This document shows, one piece after another, positions 16,132 to 24,630 of a DNA stretch of 64,000 nucleotides (the first letter of the stretch is position 1; every line of letters starts with the position of its first letter). A model generated the notes under the pieces. That model had not been told where the DNA came from. It searched no databases and saw only the letters and a program-made list of their open reading frames with translations. Where the stretch lies: positions 2,852,001 to 2,916,000 of the forward strand of contig NZ_CP104302.1 in the NCBI RefSeq assembly GCF_025215495.1. The letters run 5' to 3'. The position numbers and the translations under genes are program-made. Source of the DNA: Mycolicibacterium brumae. GTDB lineage: Bacteria > Actinomycetota > Actinomycetes > Mycobacteriales > Mycobacteriaceae.

Positions 16132-17591
16132 CTCAAAACCACGTGGTAGTCCGCGTCGATCGGGCGGCCCAGCATCTCGATCATCTTGTCCCGCCGGAAC
16201 GGCCACAGATCGATGGTGTTCCCCTCGGTGAAGTACCACGAGTTGCACCCGGTGTTCCACACGGTCGGGCCCATCGCCACGGCGACCTCGTCGTTGAAGC
16301 GGCTGGTGGCCTCCTCGGTCACCTCGACCTGCGAGAGCTCCCCGGCGCGGAACCGCTCCAGCCAGGCAGCGATGTACTTCGCGGTCAGTTCCGAGGAGTA
16401 CTGCAGGTGGATGGACCCCGACGGCGAGTTCGGGCCCAGCACGGTGAACAGGTTGGGGAAGCCGGGGATGGCGGTCATCGCATACGCCCGCGGCCCCTTG
16501 CCCCAGGCGTCGTCGATGCTGAGGCCGTCGCGGCCGATCACCCGCATCGGCCGCATGTAGTCATGTGCGCGGAATCCCGTTGCCAACACAATGATGTCGG
16601 TCTGGTGCAGGGCCCCGTCGGCGGTGCGGATGCCGGTCGGGGTCACCTCCGCGATGTCCTCGGTGATCAGCGCGGCGTTGTCGGCTTGGATCGCCGGGTA
16701 GTACCGGCCCGAGATCACCTGCCGTTTGCACAGCGGCTCGTAGTCGGGGGTGAGCTTGTCACGCAGCTCCGGGTCGCGGACCTGAAGCCGTAGTGACAGG
16801 CGGGCGTAGTTCTGCACCAGGCTCCGCCGCCACGACGGTCGGGTGCAGATGTCGGCCAGGATCTGTGATCCCCACAGCAGCGAGTCGAACATCCGCTTGT
16901 GCAGGCCCGGATACCGGCCCAGCAACGCCGCGGTTCCGGGCAGCTGCGGCATCGACATGGGCGCCCACAGCACCCACTGCGGCGAGCGCACATAGTGCTC
17001 AATGGACGCGGCGACGCGTTGCAGCGCCGAAACCACCTGCACGCCAGTGGATCCGGTGCCGATGACGGCGATCCTCTTGCCGTCGGTCACCAGATCGTCG
17101 TCCCAGCGTGCGGTGTGCACGACGGGACCGTCGAAGTCGTCGAGCCCCGGGATGTCGGGGATGGCGGGATGGTGCAGCACCCCGGTGGCGCACACCACGA
17201 AGTCGGCGACGTGGGTGTCGCCGGCGGCGGTGGTGACCGTCCAGGTCTGCGCCGCGTCATCCCATTCGGCGGCGACGACTTCGGTGTTCAGCTGGATCAG
17301 CGGCGTCAGACCGAGTTTGTCGACGACGTCGCGGTGGTAGCGCTGGATGGCCGGCCCGTCGGCCCAGACGTGGTTCCAGTCCGGCTTCGGCGCGAAGCCG
17401 AACTGGTAGATCTGGGAGGGCACATCGCAGGTCAGCCCCGGATAGTGGTTCCAGTGCCACACGCCGCCGACATCGGATCCCTTCTCCAGCACGGTGATGT
17501 TGCCGAACCCGCGTTCCCGCAGCACGTGCGCGGTGCTGATCCCGGCGACGCCGGCGCCGATGATGACCACGCGGGGATCGCGGCCGGTCAT
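16074..17591 (-). CDS. FAD-dependent monooxygenase (Baeyer-Villiger/FMO type), 505 aa
   Basis: The protein has an FAD-binding GAGVAGIS fingerprint (residues 12-19), GGVWHWNHYPGLTCDVPS, a second dinucleotide fingerprint GTGSTGVQV (about 178) and LATGFRAHDYM. The sequence HTARWDDD near 158 lies where the FMO/BVMO motif FxGxxxHTxxW would fall (VVHTARW). It should insert oxygen into a ketone or soft nucleophile using NADPH. It is the last gene of a three-gene operon, overlapping the upstream patatin gene by 4 bp. The order FMO/hydrolase/SDR recalls the mycobacterial mymA operon for envelope lipids, though here the hydrolase is a patatin. Confidence 0.88.
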   Translation of the reverse strand: MTGRDPRVVIIGAGVAGISTAHVLRERGFGNITVLEKGSDVGGVWHWNHYPGLTCDVPSQIYQFGFAPKPDWNHVWADGPAIQRYHRDVVDKLGLTPLIQLNTEVVAAEWDDAAQTWTVTTAAGDTHVADFVVCATGVLHHPAIPDIPGLDDFDGPVVHTARWDDDLVTDGKRIAVIGTGSTGVQVVSALQRVAASIEHYVRSPQWVLWAPMSMPQLPGTAALLGRYPGLHKRMFDSLLWGSQILADICTRPSWRRSLVQNYARLSLRLQVRDPELRDKLTPDYEPLCKRQVISGRYYPAIQADNAALITEDIAEVTPTGIRTADGALHQTDIIVLATGFRAHDYMRPMRVIGRDGLSIDDAWGKGPRAYAMTAIPGFPNLFTVLGPNSPSGSIHLQYSSELTAKYIAAWLERFRAGELSQVEVTEEATSRFNDEVAVAMGPTVWNTGCNSWYFTEGNTIDLWPFRRDKMIEMLGRPIDADYHVVLSQPQATKNSGAAITTSTSA

Positions 17592-18514
17592 GCGCTCGCC
17601 TCGGCCGTCAACGCCCGACGCACAGTCTTGGGCGCGGTGACCATCGCCGCTTCGAACGCGGCGCGGCGGTGGCCGCGGTCCATGAAGTTCGGGCCGAGTC
17701 CGGCCAGGTCGGCGCGGTCGGGGGTGATGACGACGACGGTCGTGCCACGGGCGCGGGCCGCGGCCACCTCCTCATCGAGGGTCTTGGACATCGGCCGGCG
17801 CAACAGGGCGTCCTCCAGCAAGCCGCCGATTCCCGGAACACGTTGTCCGGCAGCCGAAGCCATCGGCGCGATCACGTAGATGACATCGGCTTCGTCGGCG
17901 CCGATCAGGTCGACCGATGCGGTGGAGCGGGCGCCGCCGTCGACGTAGCGGTGGCCGTCGACGGCGACGACGGGCATCCAACCGGGAATGGCCCAGGACG
18001 CGCGCAACGCTTCCCCGACGGTCGCGGTCGGGGCGCCGGGCGCACCGAAGGCCACCCGCCGGCCGACGTCGATATCGAAAGCCACCATGCGAGAGCCTGG
18101 GTGCGCCAGCCAGGGGCCCTCGGCGAACCCGTCGGCCAATCGCTGCAGCCAGCTCGCGTCGCCGCGCCCCTCGGGGGCGATCCCGGTCAGCGCGGCCAGC
18201 CCGGATTGCGAGCGCAGCAGGCGCGGGTTCAGCAGCCGGGGAGCGGGCAGCGGCGGCAGGTTCGACGGGGTGTCGGCGAGGTGCGCGCTCAATCGCGGGT
18301 CGGCGCTCTGGCCGCGCTGCATGGCCACCAGATCCTCGACCCGCACGCCGCCGCCGATCATGGTGACCATCTCGGCGCCCGCCGAGGTGCCCTGCAGGAT
18401 GTCGAAATCCCCTGCTGCGACGCTGATCTCATCGCACAGCGCGGACAGCGCCGCGATGATCCAGGCGCCGCCGATGGTGCCGCCGCAACCGATGACCAGC
18501 GCGCGTCGGGTCAT
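17588..18514 (-). CDS. Patatin-like phospholipase, 308 aa
   Basis: Signature blocks are the oxyanion loop GCGGTIGGAW (residues 9-18), the nucleophile elbow GTSAG (about 43) and DGGARS (about 193) carrying the dyad Asp. This identifies a patatin-type lipid acyl hydrolase. It overlaps both neighbours by 4 bp (ATGA), so the three genes 19389-16074 form one operon with the SDR first and the monooxygenase last. The product is probably cytoplasmic, since there is no signal peptide. Confidence 0.88.
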   Translation of the reverse strand: MTRRALVIGCGGTIGGAWIIAALSALCDEISVAAGDFDILQGTSAGAEMVTMIGGGVRVEDLVAMQRGQSADPRLSAHLADTPSNLPPLPAPRLLNPRLLRSQSGLAALTGIAPEGRGDASWLQRLADGFAEGPWLAHPGSRMVAFDIDVGRRVAFGAPGAPTATVGEALRASWAIPGWMPVVAVDGHRYVDGGARSTASVDLIGADEADVIYVIAPMASAAGQRVPGIGGLLEDALLRRPMSKTLDEEVAAARARGTTVVVITPDRADLAGLGPNFMDRGHRRAAFEAAMVTAPKTVRRALTAEASA

Positions 18515-19389
18515 TTCGCCGCCTCGCTGATCTCACCGTGCTCGCGGGCCTGGCGTTCCAGGCGGTCGGTATAGGCGGCGCGACCGTCAACGTCGATGGA
18601 GGTCAGCGCACGACGGTCGTCGATGAGCCGGCGGGCCACGTTCTGCACACCCTCGGGCACGAAGCTGCGGGCGTCCCAGGCCGGGGCGACCCATTTCGGC
18701 ACCGATCGGCGGGCGGCCTTCGAGCCGGTGACCTCGAGGATCGCGGCTGCGACGTCCTGCGGGTCGACGGTCGGCATCCCGCCGCCGAGCGTCGCGCCGG
18801 AGGACAGTTCGGTGCGCACCGCCGACGGCAGGATGGCCGAGACGCTCACCCCGGTGCCGAGGTATTCCTGCCGGGCGGCCAGGGACGCGCCGAGCACCGC
18901 GAACTTGCTGGCGTTGTAGGTGACCATGCCGGGGATGGCGATCATCCCGGCCATCGAGGCGACGTTGATGATCTGACCGCGACCGCGTTCGACCATGCCG
19001 GCCACCACGGCTTGCATGCCATTGAGCACGCCGCGCACGTTCACGTCGAGGATCAGGTCCCGGACCTCTTCGCGCTCGTCGGCCAGCGGGCCCAGCGGCA
19101 TGACGCCGGCGTTGTTGACCAGGATGTCGACGGGTCCGTCCTCGGATTCGACGCGGGCGACGAAGTCTCTCCAGGACGCCATGTCGGTGACGTCGAGGCG
19201 TCCGCCGTTGACGCCGAGAGCGGCCGCGGTGGCCGCGCACACGTCGTCGTCGACGTCGCCGATCCATACTCGCGCGCCGCGGGCGGCGAACAGTTCGGCG
19301 GTCGCCGCGCCGATGCCGCGCGCTCCTCCGGTGATGAGGACCCGCAGGCCGTCGACCGAGGGATTCTTGCCGTTGCCCAACAAACCCAC
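18511..19389 (-). CDS. Short-chain dehydrogenase/reductase, 292 aa
   Basis: It has the classical SDR pattern: TGGARGIG cofactor loop (about residue 20), DVTD, NNAG (about 91), the catalytic Ser in NVASMAG (about 143) and YNASK (about 157). An Asp in WIGDVDDD after strand 2 favours NAD(H). The C-terminal extension of about 60 residues resembles SDRs in mycobacterial lipid operons. It is the first gene of the operon, with a likely promoter in 19390-19530 shared divergently with the SRPBCC gene. Confidence 0.88.
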   Translation of the reverse strand: MGLLGNGKNPSVDGLRVLITGGARGIGAATAELFAARGARVWIGDVDDDVCAATAAALGVNGGRLDVTDMASWRDFVARVESEDGPVDILVNNAGVMPLGPLADEREEVRDLILDVNVRGVLNGMQAVVAGMVERGRGQIINVASMAGMIAIPGMVTYNASKFAVLGASLAARQEYLGTGVSVSAILPSAVRTELSSGATLGGGMPTVDPQDVAAAILEVTGSKAARRSVPKWVAPAWDARSFVPEGVQNVARRLIDDRRALTSIDVDGRAAYTDRLERQAREHGEISEAAK

Positions 19390-19531
19390 TGCGCGCCTCC
19401 TCGGCGTTCGAATTAGCGGACCGATATGTCAGTCAGCGTAGCGCAGTGTGACAACGGGCACATCCACCACGCCGAATGACCGCTTCCGCGGTCGGTATAC
19501 GCTCAGCGCCACCCCCTGCGAAAGGACACCC

Positions 19532-19969
19532 ATGGCCCGCTACGTCAGCGAGACCGTTTTCCCGGCCCCGCGCGAGATCGTCTACGACGTGTTCGCCGAC
19601 CGGGAGGGATACAGCAGGTTCATGCCGGTGGGATCCAAGCTGGTGCGCGCCGGCAAGGATCAGCGCCAGGGCGTCGGCGCGGTGCACAAGATCGGCCTCG
19701 GCCCGATCGGGGCCAGCGAGGAGATCGTCGAGCTCGTTCCCGGCGAGAAGATCGTGTACAAGGTGGTCGGCGGGCTGCCGGTGCGCTCGCACATCGGCGC
19801 CATCGTGCTGGCCGACCACCCGGAGGGGACGCTGGTGACCTACTCGATGGATTCGACTCCGTCGCTGCCGGTGCCCGACGCCGTGATCGTCCCGGTGCTG
19901 CGCGGCCTGACCACCACTCTGGTCAAGGGCGCGGCCAAGGAATCCAAGCGTCGGGCCGGCAACAGGTAA
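19532..19969 (+). CDS. SRPBCC-family (START-like) protein, 145 aa
   Basis: It starts MARYVSETVFPAPREIVYDVFADREGYSRFMP, typical of SRPBCC/polyketide-cyclase-like helix-grip proteins. ATG 19532 has AAAGGA 7 nt upstream. The family binds hydrophobic ligands in a deep pocket. It is divergent from the SDR-patatin-monooxygenase operon, which is consistent with lipid-related work, though this is only an inference. Confidence 0.8.
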   Translation: MARYVSETVFPAPREIVYDVFADREGYSRFMPVGSKLVRAGKDQRQGVGAVHKIGLGPIGASEEIVELVPGEKIVYKVVGGLPVRSHIGAIVLADHPEGTLVTYSMDSTPSLPVPDAVIVPVLRGLTTTLVKGAAKESKRRAGNR

Positions 19970-19974
19970 CGGAT

Positions 19975-20769
19975 CTAGCGCCGGAAGCGGCTCTTCGCTT
20001 CGGCGCGGACGTTCTTGGATCGGTCACGCAGCTCGACGGCCGCGTCCTCGAGGGCGGCCTGGGCGTCCACGGCCTTCTCGCCGGCGACCGCGGCGGCCTG
20101 CTCCAGCCGGGGTTTGGCGACCGCGGCCGCGTGCGAGGCCCGCTCGGCGACGACATTCGCGGCGTGCTCGACGCGCGGCTTCGCGGCCTCGACAAAGCCC
20201 GAGATCCGTTCTGCGGCCACATCTTTGCCATCACCGAGCCGTTCGGCGGCGACGGCGGCGGCGTGCTTGGCCTTGTCGACGTACTCGTCAACGTCGATGT
20301 GGTGCGAGTCATCGGAGAAGCGGTCGGAGGCGCGGGCGGCCAGCTTGCGGGCCCGCCACTTGACCCCCGGCTTGCCCTCGGTGTCGAAGCCGGCGATCAG
20401 CAGCCCACCCATCAGGGAGGCGTCCTTGAGGAACCGCATGGTCTTCTCCTGCCGGGCGACGGGGTCCGACTCCGCCCAGAACTGCTGCGTCACCGCGGCG
20501 GGCGCCAGCGAACCGGCGAGCACCAGGGACGCCAACCGCGGCAGCTTGCCGGCCGCCAACAACAGCCCCGCCCCCAGCTGCACGCCACCGTAGGCGCGCG
20601 CCAAGGTCTGGTCGTCGAGCTGCGGGGACGCCACCGGGAACTCCATCTCGGCCGCGGTGTCGATCAGCGGCTTGGCCCGGTCGACCACCGGAGCGGGGTT
20701 GGTCAGCGCTCGGAATCCGGAGTAGACGAAGACCGATCCCAGGAGCGGACGGGCGATTTGGCGGATCAC
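19975..20769 (-). CDS. DoxX-family membrane protein with Ala-rich helical tail (copy 1)
   Basis: GTG 20769 (VIRQIARPLLGSVFVYSGFR) is preceded by AAGGGA. The N-terminal 150 residues form the four-helix DoxX domain with PLIDTA, RAYGGVQLGAGLLLA and GGLLIAGFDTEGKPG. The last 110 residues are a highly regular Ala/Glu/Arg helix with the repeated segment AERASHAAAVAKPRLE. A close paralogue lies at 21567-22373, so the locus arose by duplication. DoxX proteins have been linked to redox or thiol homeostasis. The role of the tail is unknown. Confidence 0.85.
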   Translation of the reverse strand: MIRQIARPLLGSVFVYSGFRALTNPAPVVDRAKPLIDTAAEMEFPVASPQLDDQTLARAYGGVQLGAGLLLAAGKLPRLASLVLAGSLAPAAVTQQFWAESDPVARQEKTMRFLKDASLMGGLLIAGFDTEGKPGVKWRARKLAARASDRFSDDSHHIDVDEYVDKAKHAAAVAAERLGDGKDVAAERISGFVEAAKPRVEHAANVVAERASHAAAVAKPRLEQAAAVAGEKAVDAQAALEDAAVELRDRSKNVRAEAKSRFRR

Positions 20770-20843
20770 AGGTGTTTCCCTTCTGCCGCGGACGGCGCGG
20801 CGGTGATTGGGCGCGCGGCATCCGCCGCGCACCGTGGTTCGGA

Positions 20844-21113
20844 TCAGTGCTTTCGGAGAGCGTCGATCAGTTCGTTCTTATTCATCGACGAACGGCCGTC
20901 GATATCGAGTTCCGCGGCGCGTTCACGCAGTTCGTCGACGGTCCACTCGTCGTAGGACGGGGACTTTCCGCCGCGGCGGCCGACGGCGCTGCGGCTGGTG
21001 TCCGCCGCGGCGTTGGCGATCCGCGCCGATTTCTCCTTCGAGTTGCCCTCGTCGCGGAGCTTCTCGTAGAGCTCTTTGTCTTTGACGCTGGGCCCGGGGT
21101 CACGCTGTGGCAT
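20844..21113 (-). CDS. Small protein with C-terminal Rho-N/SAP-like motif, 89 aa
   Basis: The N-terminus MPQRDPGPSVKDKELYEKLRDEG resembles a plasmid-stabilisation/DUF7218-like helical segment. The C-terminus TVDELRERAAELDIDGRSSMNKNELIDALRKH matches the helix-extended-loop-helix of the Rho N-terminal/SAP fold, which binds nucleic acids. It lies between the two DoxX genes, 74 bp upstream of copy 1. Confidence 0.75.
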   Translation of the reverse strand: MPQRDPGPSVKDKELYEKLRDEGNSKEKSARIANAAADTSRSAVGRRGGKSPSYDEWTVDELRERAAELDIDGRSSMNKNELIDALRKH

Positions 21114-21224
21114 GGGGCCGCCTTTCGCTGACGTGGTCGGTGTACGGACACCGAGTACCCGCCCGCGCCGGGTTTCAACCGGGCCCAGGTGTCGGCGGCT
21201 CGACCGCCGTCCGCCCGAACCCGC

Positions 21225-21523
21225 TCACACCAGCCTCCGGTGCCCCGTCAGCCACGCCGCGCAGCGGTAGAGCACTTCCAGCGGGGACAGCCCGGCCTCG
21301 TCGAGGTCACGTCGCCGGAGGAACGCCGCGCCCGCCCCGACGCGTGCGCCATCGGCGTCGTACCCCCACAGCCGAGCCGGGATGGCATGGGTGCTCAGCC
21401 GCTGGGTCCACCAGTCCAGCTCGATAGGCGCGACATCGTCCTCGACGACCAGGTGATAGTCCTGCTTCCGGCACCACTGCGCGCATTCGTCCGGAAGCCG
21501 CAGGTCCCACCGTGTGTGTCCAT
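21225..21523 (-). pseudogene. Small ORF frameshifted at an (AC)4 repeat, about 98 aa if restored
   Basis: From 21513 to the TGA at 21225 one frame reads TRWDLRLPDECAQWC, DWWTQRLSTHAIPARLWGYD and LSPLEVLYRCAAWLTGHRR, which looks like real protein with codon bias and Trp/Cys content. No start codon exists in that frame. An in-frame stop lies 21 nt upstream of the coding part. The ATG at 21523 would enter this frame if the ACACACAC run (21512-21519) lost one AC, giving MDTRWDLR. It is either a pseudogene, a slippage-controlled gene or a sequencing error. I do not recognise the family. Confidence 0.6.
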
Positions 21524-21566
21524 GGCGTCATGGTCGCACCGGCCACCGACAAGTCCGGAGACTCGA

Positions 21567-22373
21567 TCAGCGGCGCACGCGGCTCTTCGCCCGGGCCCGC
21601 AACTCCGCGGACTTCTCGTGCAGGTCGCCGACCTTGTCGCTGAGCACAACCTGGGCGTCGGCGGCCTTCTCCGCGGCGACCGCGGCCGCGTGCGAGATCT
21701 TCGGCTTGGCCACGGCCGCCGCGTGCGAGGCGCGCTCGGCGGCCACACTCGCGGCGTGCTCGACGCGCGGCTTGGCGGCGTCGACGGCGTCCGAGATCCG
21801 TTCGGCCGCAGCCGAACTGCGGTCCTCGAAGCGCTCCCCCAGGTTCGCCGCGGCGGCCTTGGCGCGATCGGCGTACTCGGCGAGGTGCACCGTCTGGTCG
21901 GCGACCAGACCGAGCGCCGCTGCCTTCTTGGCGGCTTTCTTGGCCAGCCGTCGGGCCCGCCACTGCACCCCGGGCTTGCCTTCGGTGTCGAAGCCGGCGA
22001 TCATCAGGCCGCCGATCAGGGAGGCGTCCTTGAGGAAGTCGGCCGCCTTCTGCTGGCGGGCGGCGTCGTCGGGCTCATCCCAGAAGCGGTGGGTGACCGT
22101 CGCCGGGGCCATGGTTCCGGCCAGCGCCAGCGAGGAGATCCGCGGCAGCTTCCCGGTGGCCAGCAGCAGCCCGGCGCCCAACTGGACTCCGCCGTAGGCC
22201 CGCGCCAGCGTCAGGTTGTCCGGCTGCGACGCCCCGCCCAGCAGGTTGAGGTCGGTGGCGGTGTCGATCAGCGGCTCGACTGCGGCGGCCACTGGGGTGG
22301 GGTTCACCAGCGCCCGGAATCCGGAGTAAACGAAGAACGAACCCAGCAGCGGTCGGGCGATACGGCGGATCAT
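21567..22373 (-). CDS. DoxX-family membrane protein with Ala-rich helical tail (copy 2)
   Basis: This 268-residue protein starts MIRRIARPLLGSFFVYSGFRALVNP and is collinear with the protein at 19975-20769 over its whole length, including GLMIAGFDTEGKPGVQWRAR and the tail VEHAASVAAERASHAAAVAKP. The membrane domain keeps four helices. Upstream (22374-22576) is a divergent promoter region. Divergence between the copies is clear at protein level, so the duplication is not recent. Confidence 0.85.
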   Translation of the reverse strand: MIRRIARPLLGSFFVYSGFRALVNPTPVAAAVEPLIDTATDLNLLGGASQPDNLTLARAYGGVQLGAGLLLATGKLPRISSLALAGTMAPATVTHRFWDEPDDAARQQKAADFLKDASLIGGLMIAGFDTEGKPGVQWRARRLAKKAAKKAAALGLVADQTVHLAEYADRAKAAAANLGERFEDRSSAAAERISDAVDAAKPRVEHAASVAAERASHAAAVAKPKISHAAAVAAEKAADAQVVLSDKVGDLHEKSAELRARAKSRVRR

Positions 22374-22576
22374 TGAGCGAGAGTCCTTTCGGCGCGCGGA
22401 CCCAAGCGCCTACCGCGGCCCCCGGGCATCGATCAACCCGTTCCGGGTGATCGTGTCCGCCCGATGATAGGCCGAGCGGCGGCAGGTGTCGCGGAAAGCG
22501 CGAAGCCTCGCCGCGACACCTGCCGAAGATATGTCGGCGCGCACCCGCGAGCACACTGTCGGCGGCGACGAGCACA

Positions 22577-24469
22577 ATGCTTGGAATGACGAACGCCGAG
22601 TTGCTCGAGCAGTTCACGGATTGGCTCAATGAGTGTCAGTACCCCGCTCCGGAGTCGGCCGCGGCCGCGGCCGAGCTCCTCGTCAACTGGTGGAATGGCG
22701 CACGCGGCGGTCCGTTGGCGGACGTCGGCGAGCCCGATATTCGTGAGTTCCTGCTGCGCTGGTGCCCGCGACAGCTGACCATGGCGCCGGAAGACGCACC
22801 CGGGATGTGCGACGAGTTGGCCGAGTTCCTGCTTTTTCTGGGATTGGGCCGCCGCGCGCCGGGCGGTCCAGCGCACTTCCGCAGGCTCGCCCGGCAGACC
22901 CTCGGGTTGTCAGACGCCATGCAAGCCGCGATGGCGGACCCCAACAATTGGGGAATGGCCAAGTCGATGTTCGCGGGGGTCGCGGACGCCGATTCCTTGA
23001 CGGAGGAGGAGCTGCTCGCCGCCGTTCAGCAGCAGGTGGACGAACACAACGCATTGTCGCTCGAGGAGCGACACGCGCGGACCGACCGGTTCTTCACCGA
23101 AGGACCGAAGCTCCTGGAGTTGCCGTTCCCCTACATCCCTCCTACGGAAGCAGAGGTCACCGCCGACGTGGCCGTGGCCGCGCTACCCGCCAAGGTGCGG
23201 GCATTGCGCGACTACCTCGGGGAGAACGGCGTGCCGCTCACCGCGAAAGGGAACTTGAAGCTCGCCGACGGGCGGGCTCTGGTTGAGCTCCTGGACACCG
23301 GCGATGACATCGACCCGCAAATCGGCTCACGTGTCTTCCGGACGATGTCGACTCAGGAGTTGAGATCCCTGATGTTCCTGGTCGGCGTTGCCCGGCGCGC
23401 CGGTGCGGTGCGCCTGTACCGCAACCGGCTGGCGCCGGTCGAAGCGTGGGCGAAACGACCCGATGTCGACGCTGCGGCCAAGTTGTTCGCGTCGGTCATC
23501 GAACCGGGGCCGCTCCCCACCGACGGGACGGGGTTCTTCAATGACGTCTACGAAACCGTCAACGGCGGCGTGGTGACCTGGCTGTCTCGGTTGCTGGAGC
23601 CCGGCAGCAGCCTCGAGTTCGACGCCATCCACGAGATGAACAAGGGGGCCATACGCGTCCAGTTCGACGACGAATTCATCGAACGCTACGTCTCCGGAAC
23701 AAGCCTGGAACGGGATCTCAGTCAAGTGCTGGCGGCACTCGTCATGACCGGCGCCGTCCATTGGGCCGACAGGCACGAACAGGCAGATCACTGGGGATCG
23801 CCGTTCTGGACGGGCGGGTCGATCGCACTCACCGCCTTCGGGCGGCGCGTGCTGCCTGAGCACCTCGAGGGCGCCGGCATCAAACTTGCCGACGGTCCCG
23901 ACTTTGCGAACCTTGACGCGAGAGAACTGGTTGATGAACTGAATTCTGCTCCGTCACAAGCACATTCATCAATCCTGGCAGCGTGGCGACCGGATCTGGC
24001 TCCCACCGAGCGAGCCGCGTTGGTGGCCGCGATGGCCGGCGAAGCAACCGACTCCTTCAGCCGGATCGCGGGGATCCACTTACTCGGCCACTTCGAAGCC
24101 GACGTCGCCGAACCCCATGTGCGGCAATTGCTCGACACCGAGGCCGCGGGCCACGCGGCCATCTGGTTACTCGATCGTGAGTTGGCCGAACCGGAGACGG
24201 TGGCCGCGTTCATCACGCCCGCCGTCCTGGTGGACATCCTGTCCCAACTGGTCGAGTTCCCCGACGCGCTGTGCCAGCAGTTCCTCACCGCACCCGATCC
24301 GGAACAGCTGCTGGATTATCTCTGGCATCACCCCGCCGCAGAGGCAGAAGCCGTGCTCAACGTCTTGGGAAGAAGCCTGCCCGACCGTCGGCTTGCCAAG
24401 CTCGCACGAACTGCCGCGATGAAACACCGCAGCTGGTCGGCCAACCGTGAAAGCAGAGGTCAGGCCTGA
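22577..24469 (+). CDS. Uncharacterised 630-aa protein sharing a domain with the pRiA4b ORF-3-like protein
   Basis: The protein is soluble, acidic and mostly helical. Residues about 205-320 (VRALRDYLGENGVPLTAKGNLKL... LVGVARRAGAVRLYRNRL) align by eye with the C-terminal domain of the protein at 2733-4034 (LRAIRWFLDRAADGGIPLTSAGYMK...ALRQVGLLRKYKGSLRL). This domain resembles a winged-helix region often attached to pRiA4b ORF-3 proteins. The C-terminal part has HEAT-like helices. A second start (ATG 22586) is possible. Function unknown. Confidence 0.7.
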   Translation: MLGMTNAELLEQFTDWLNECQYPAPESAAAAAELLVNWWNGARGGPLADVGEPDIREFLLRWCPRQLTMAPEDAPGMCDELAEFLLFLGLGRRAPGGPAHFRRLARQTLGLSDAMQAAMADPNNWGMAKSMFAGVADADSLTEEELLAAVQQQVDEHNALSLEERHARTDRFFTEGPKLLELPFPYIPPTEAEVTADVAVAALPAKVRALRDYLGENGVPLTAKGNLKLADGRALVELLDTGDDIDPQIGSRVFRTMSTQELRSLMFLVGVARRAGAVRLYRNRLAPVEAWAKRPDVDAAAKLFASVIEPGPLPTDGTGFFNDVYETVNGGVVTWLSRLLEPGSSLEFDAIHEMNKGAIRVQFDDEFIERYVSGTSLERDLSQVLAALVMTGAVHWADRHEQADHWGSPFWTGGSIALTAFGRRVLPEHLEGAGIKLADGPDFANLDARELVDELNSAPSQAHSSILAAWRPDLAPTERAALVAAMAGEATDSFSRIAGIHLLGHFEADVAEPHVRQLLDTEAAGHAAIWLLDRELAEPETVAAFITPAVLVDILSQLVEFPDALCQQFLTAPDPEQLLDYLWHHPAAEAEAVLNVLGRSLPDRRLAKLARTAAMKHRSWSANRESRGQA

Positions 24470-24591
24470 GCCCAGTTCCGCAGCGCGGCCATCAGGTCGC
24501 GCTCGGCGGGGTCGGACTCGACGTCCGATTCACCCGGGGAGAACCAGTCGGCGAGTTCGCCGACGTGAAGGTCTTCGATTGTCTGGGACAT
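24460..24591 (-). CDS. Small acidic protein, 43 aa
   Basis: The short frame encodes MSQTIEDLHVGELADWF followed by an acidic stretch and LMAALRNWAQA, with no Lys. It lies 28 bp downstream of the SDR gene on the same strand and overlaps the 3' end of the convergent 630-aa gene by 10 bp. The composition looks protein-like, but no family is recognised. Confidence 0.45.
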   Translation of the reverse strand: MSQTIEDLHVGELADWFSPGESDVESDPAERDLMAALRNWAQA

Positions 24592-24630
24592 CGTGCTCAC
24601 CTCACATATCTGGGTTCTTCGCAAAGCCCG

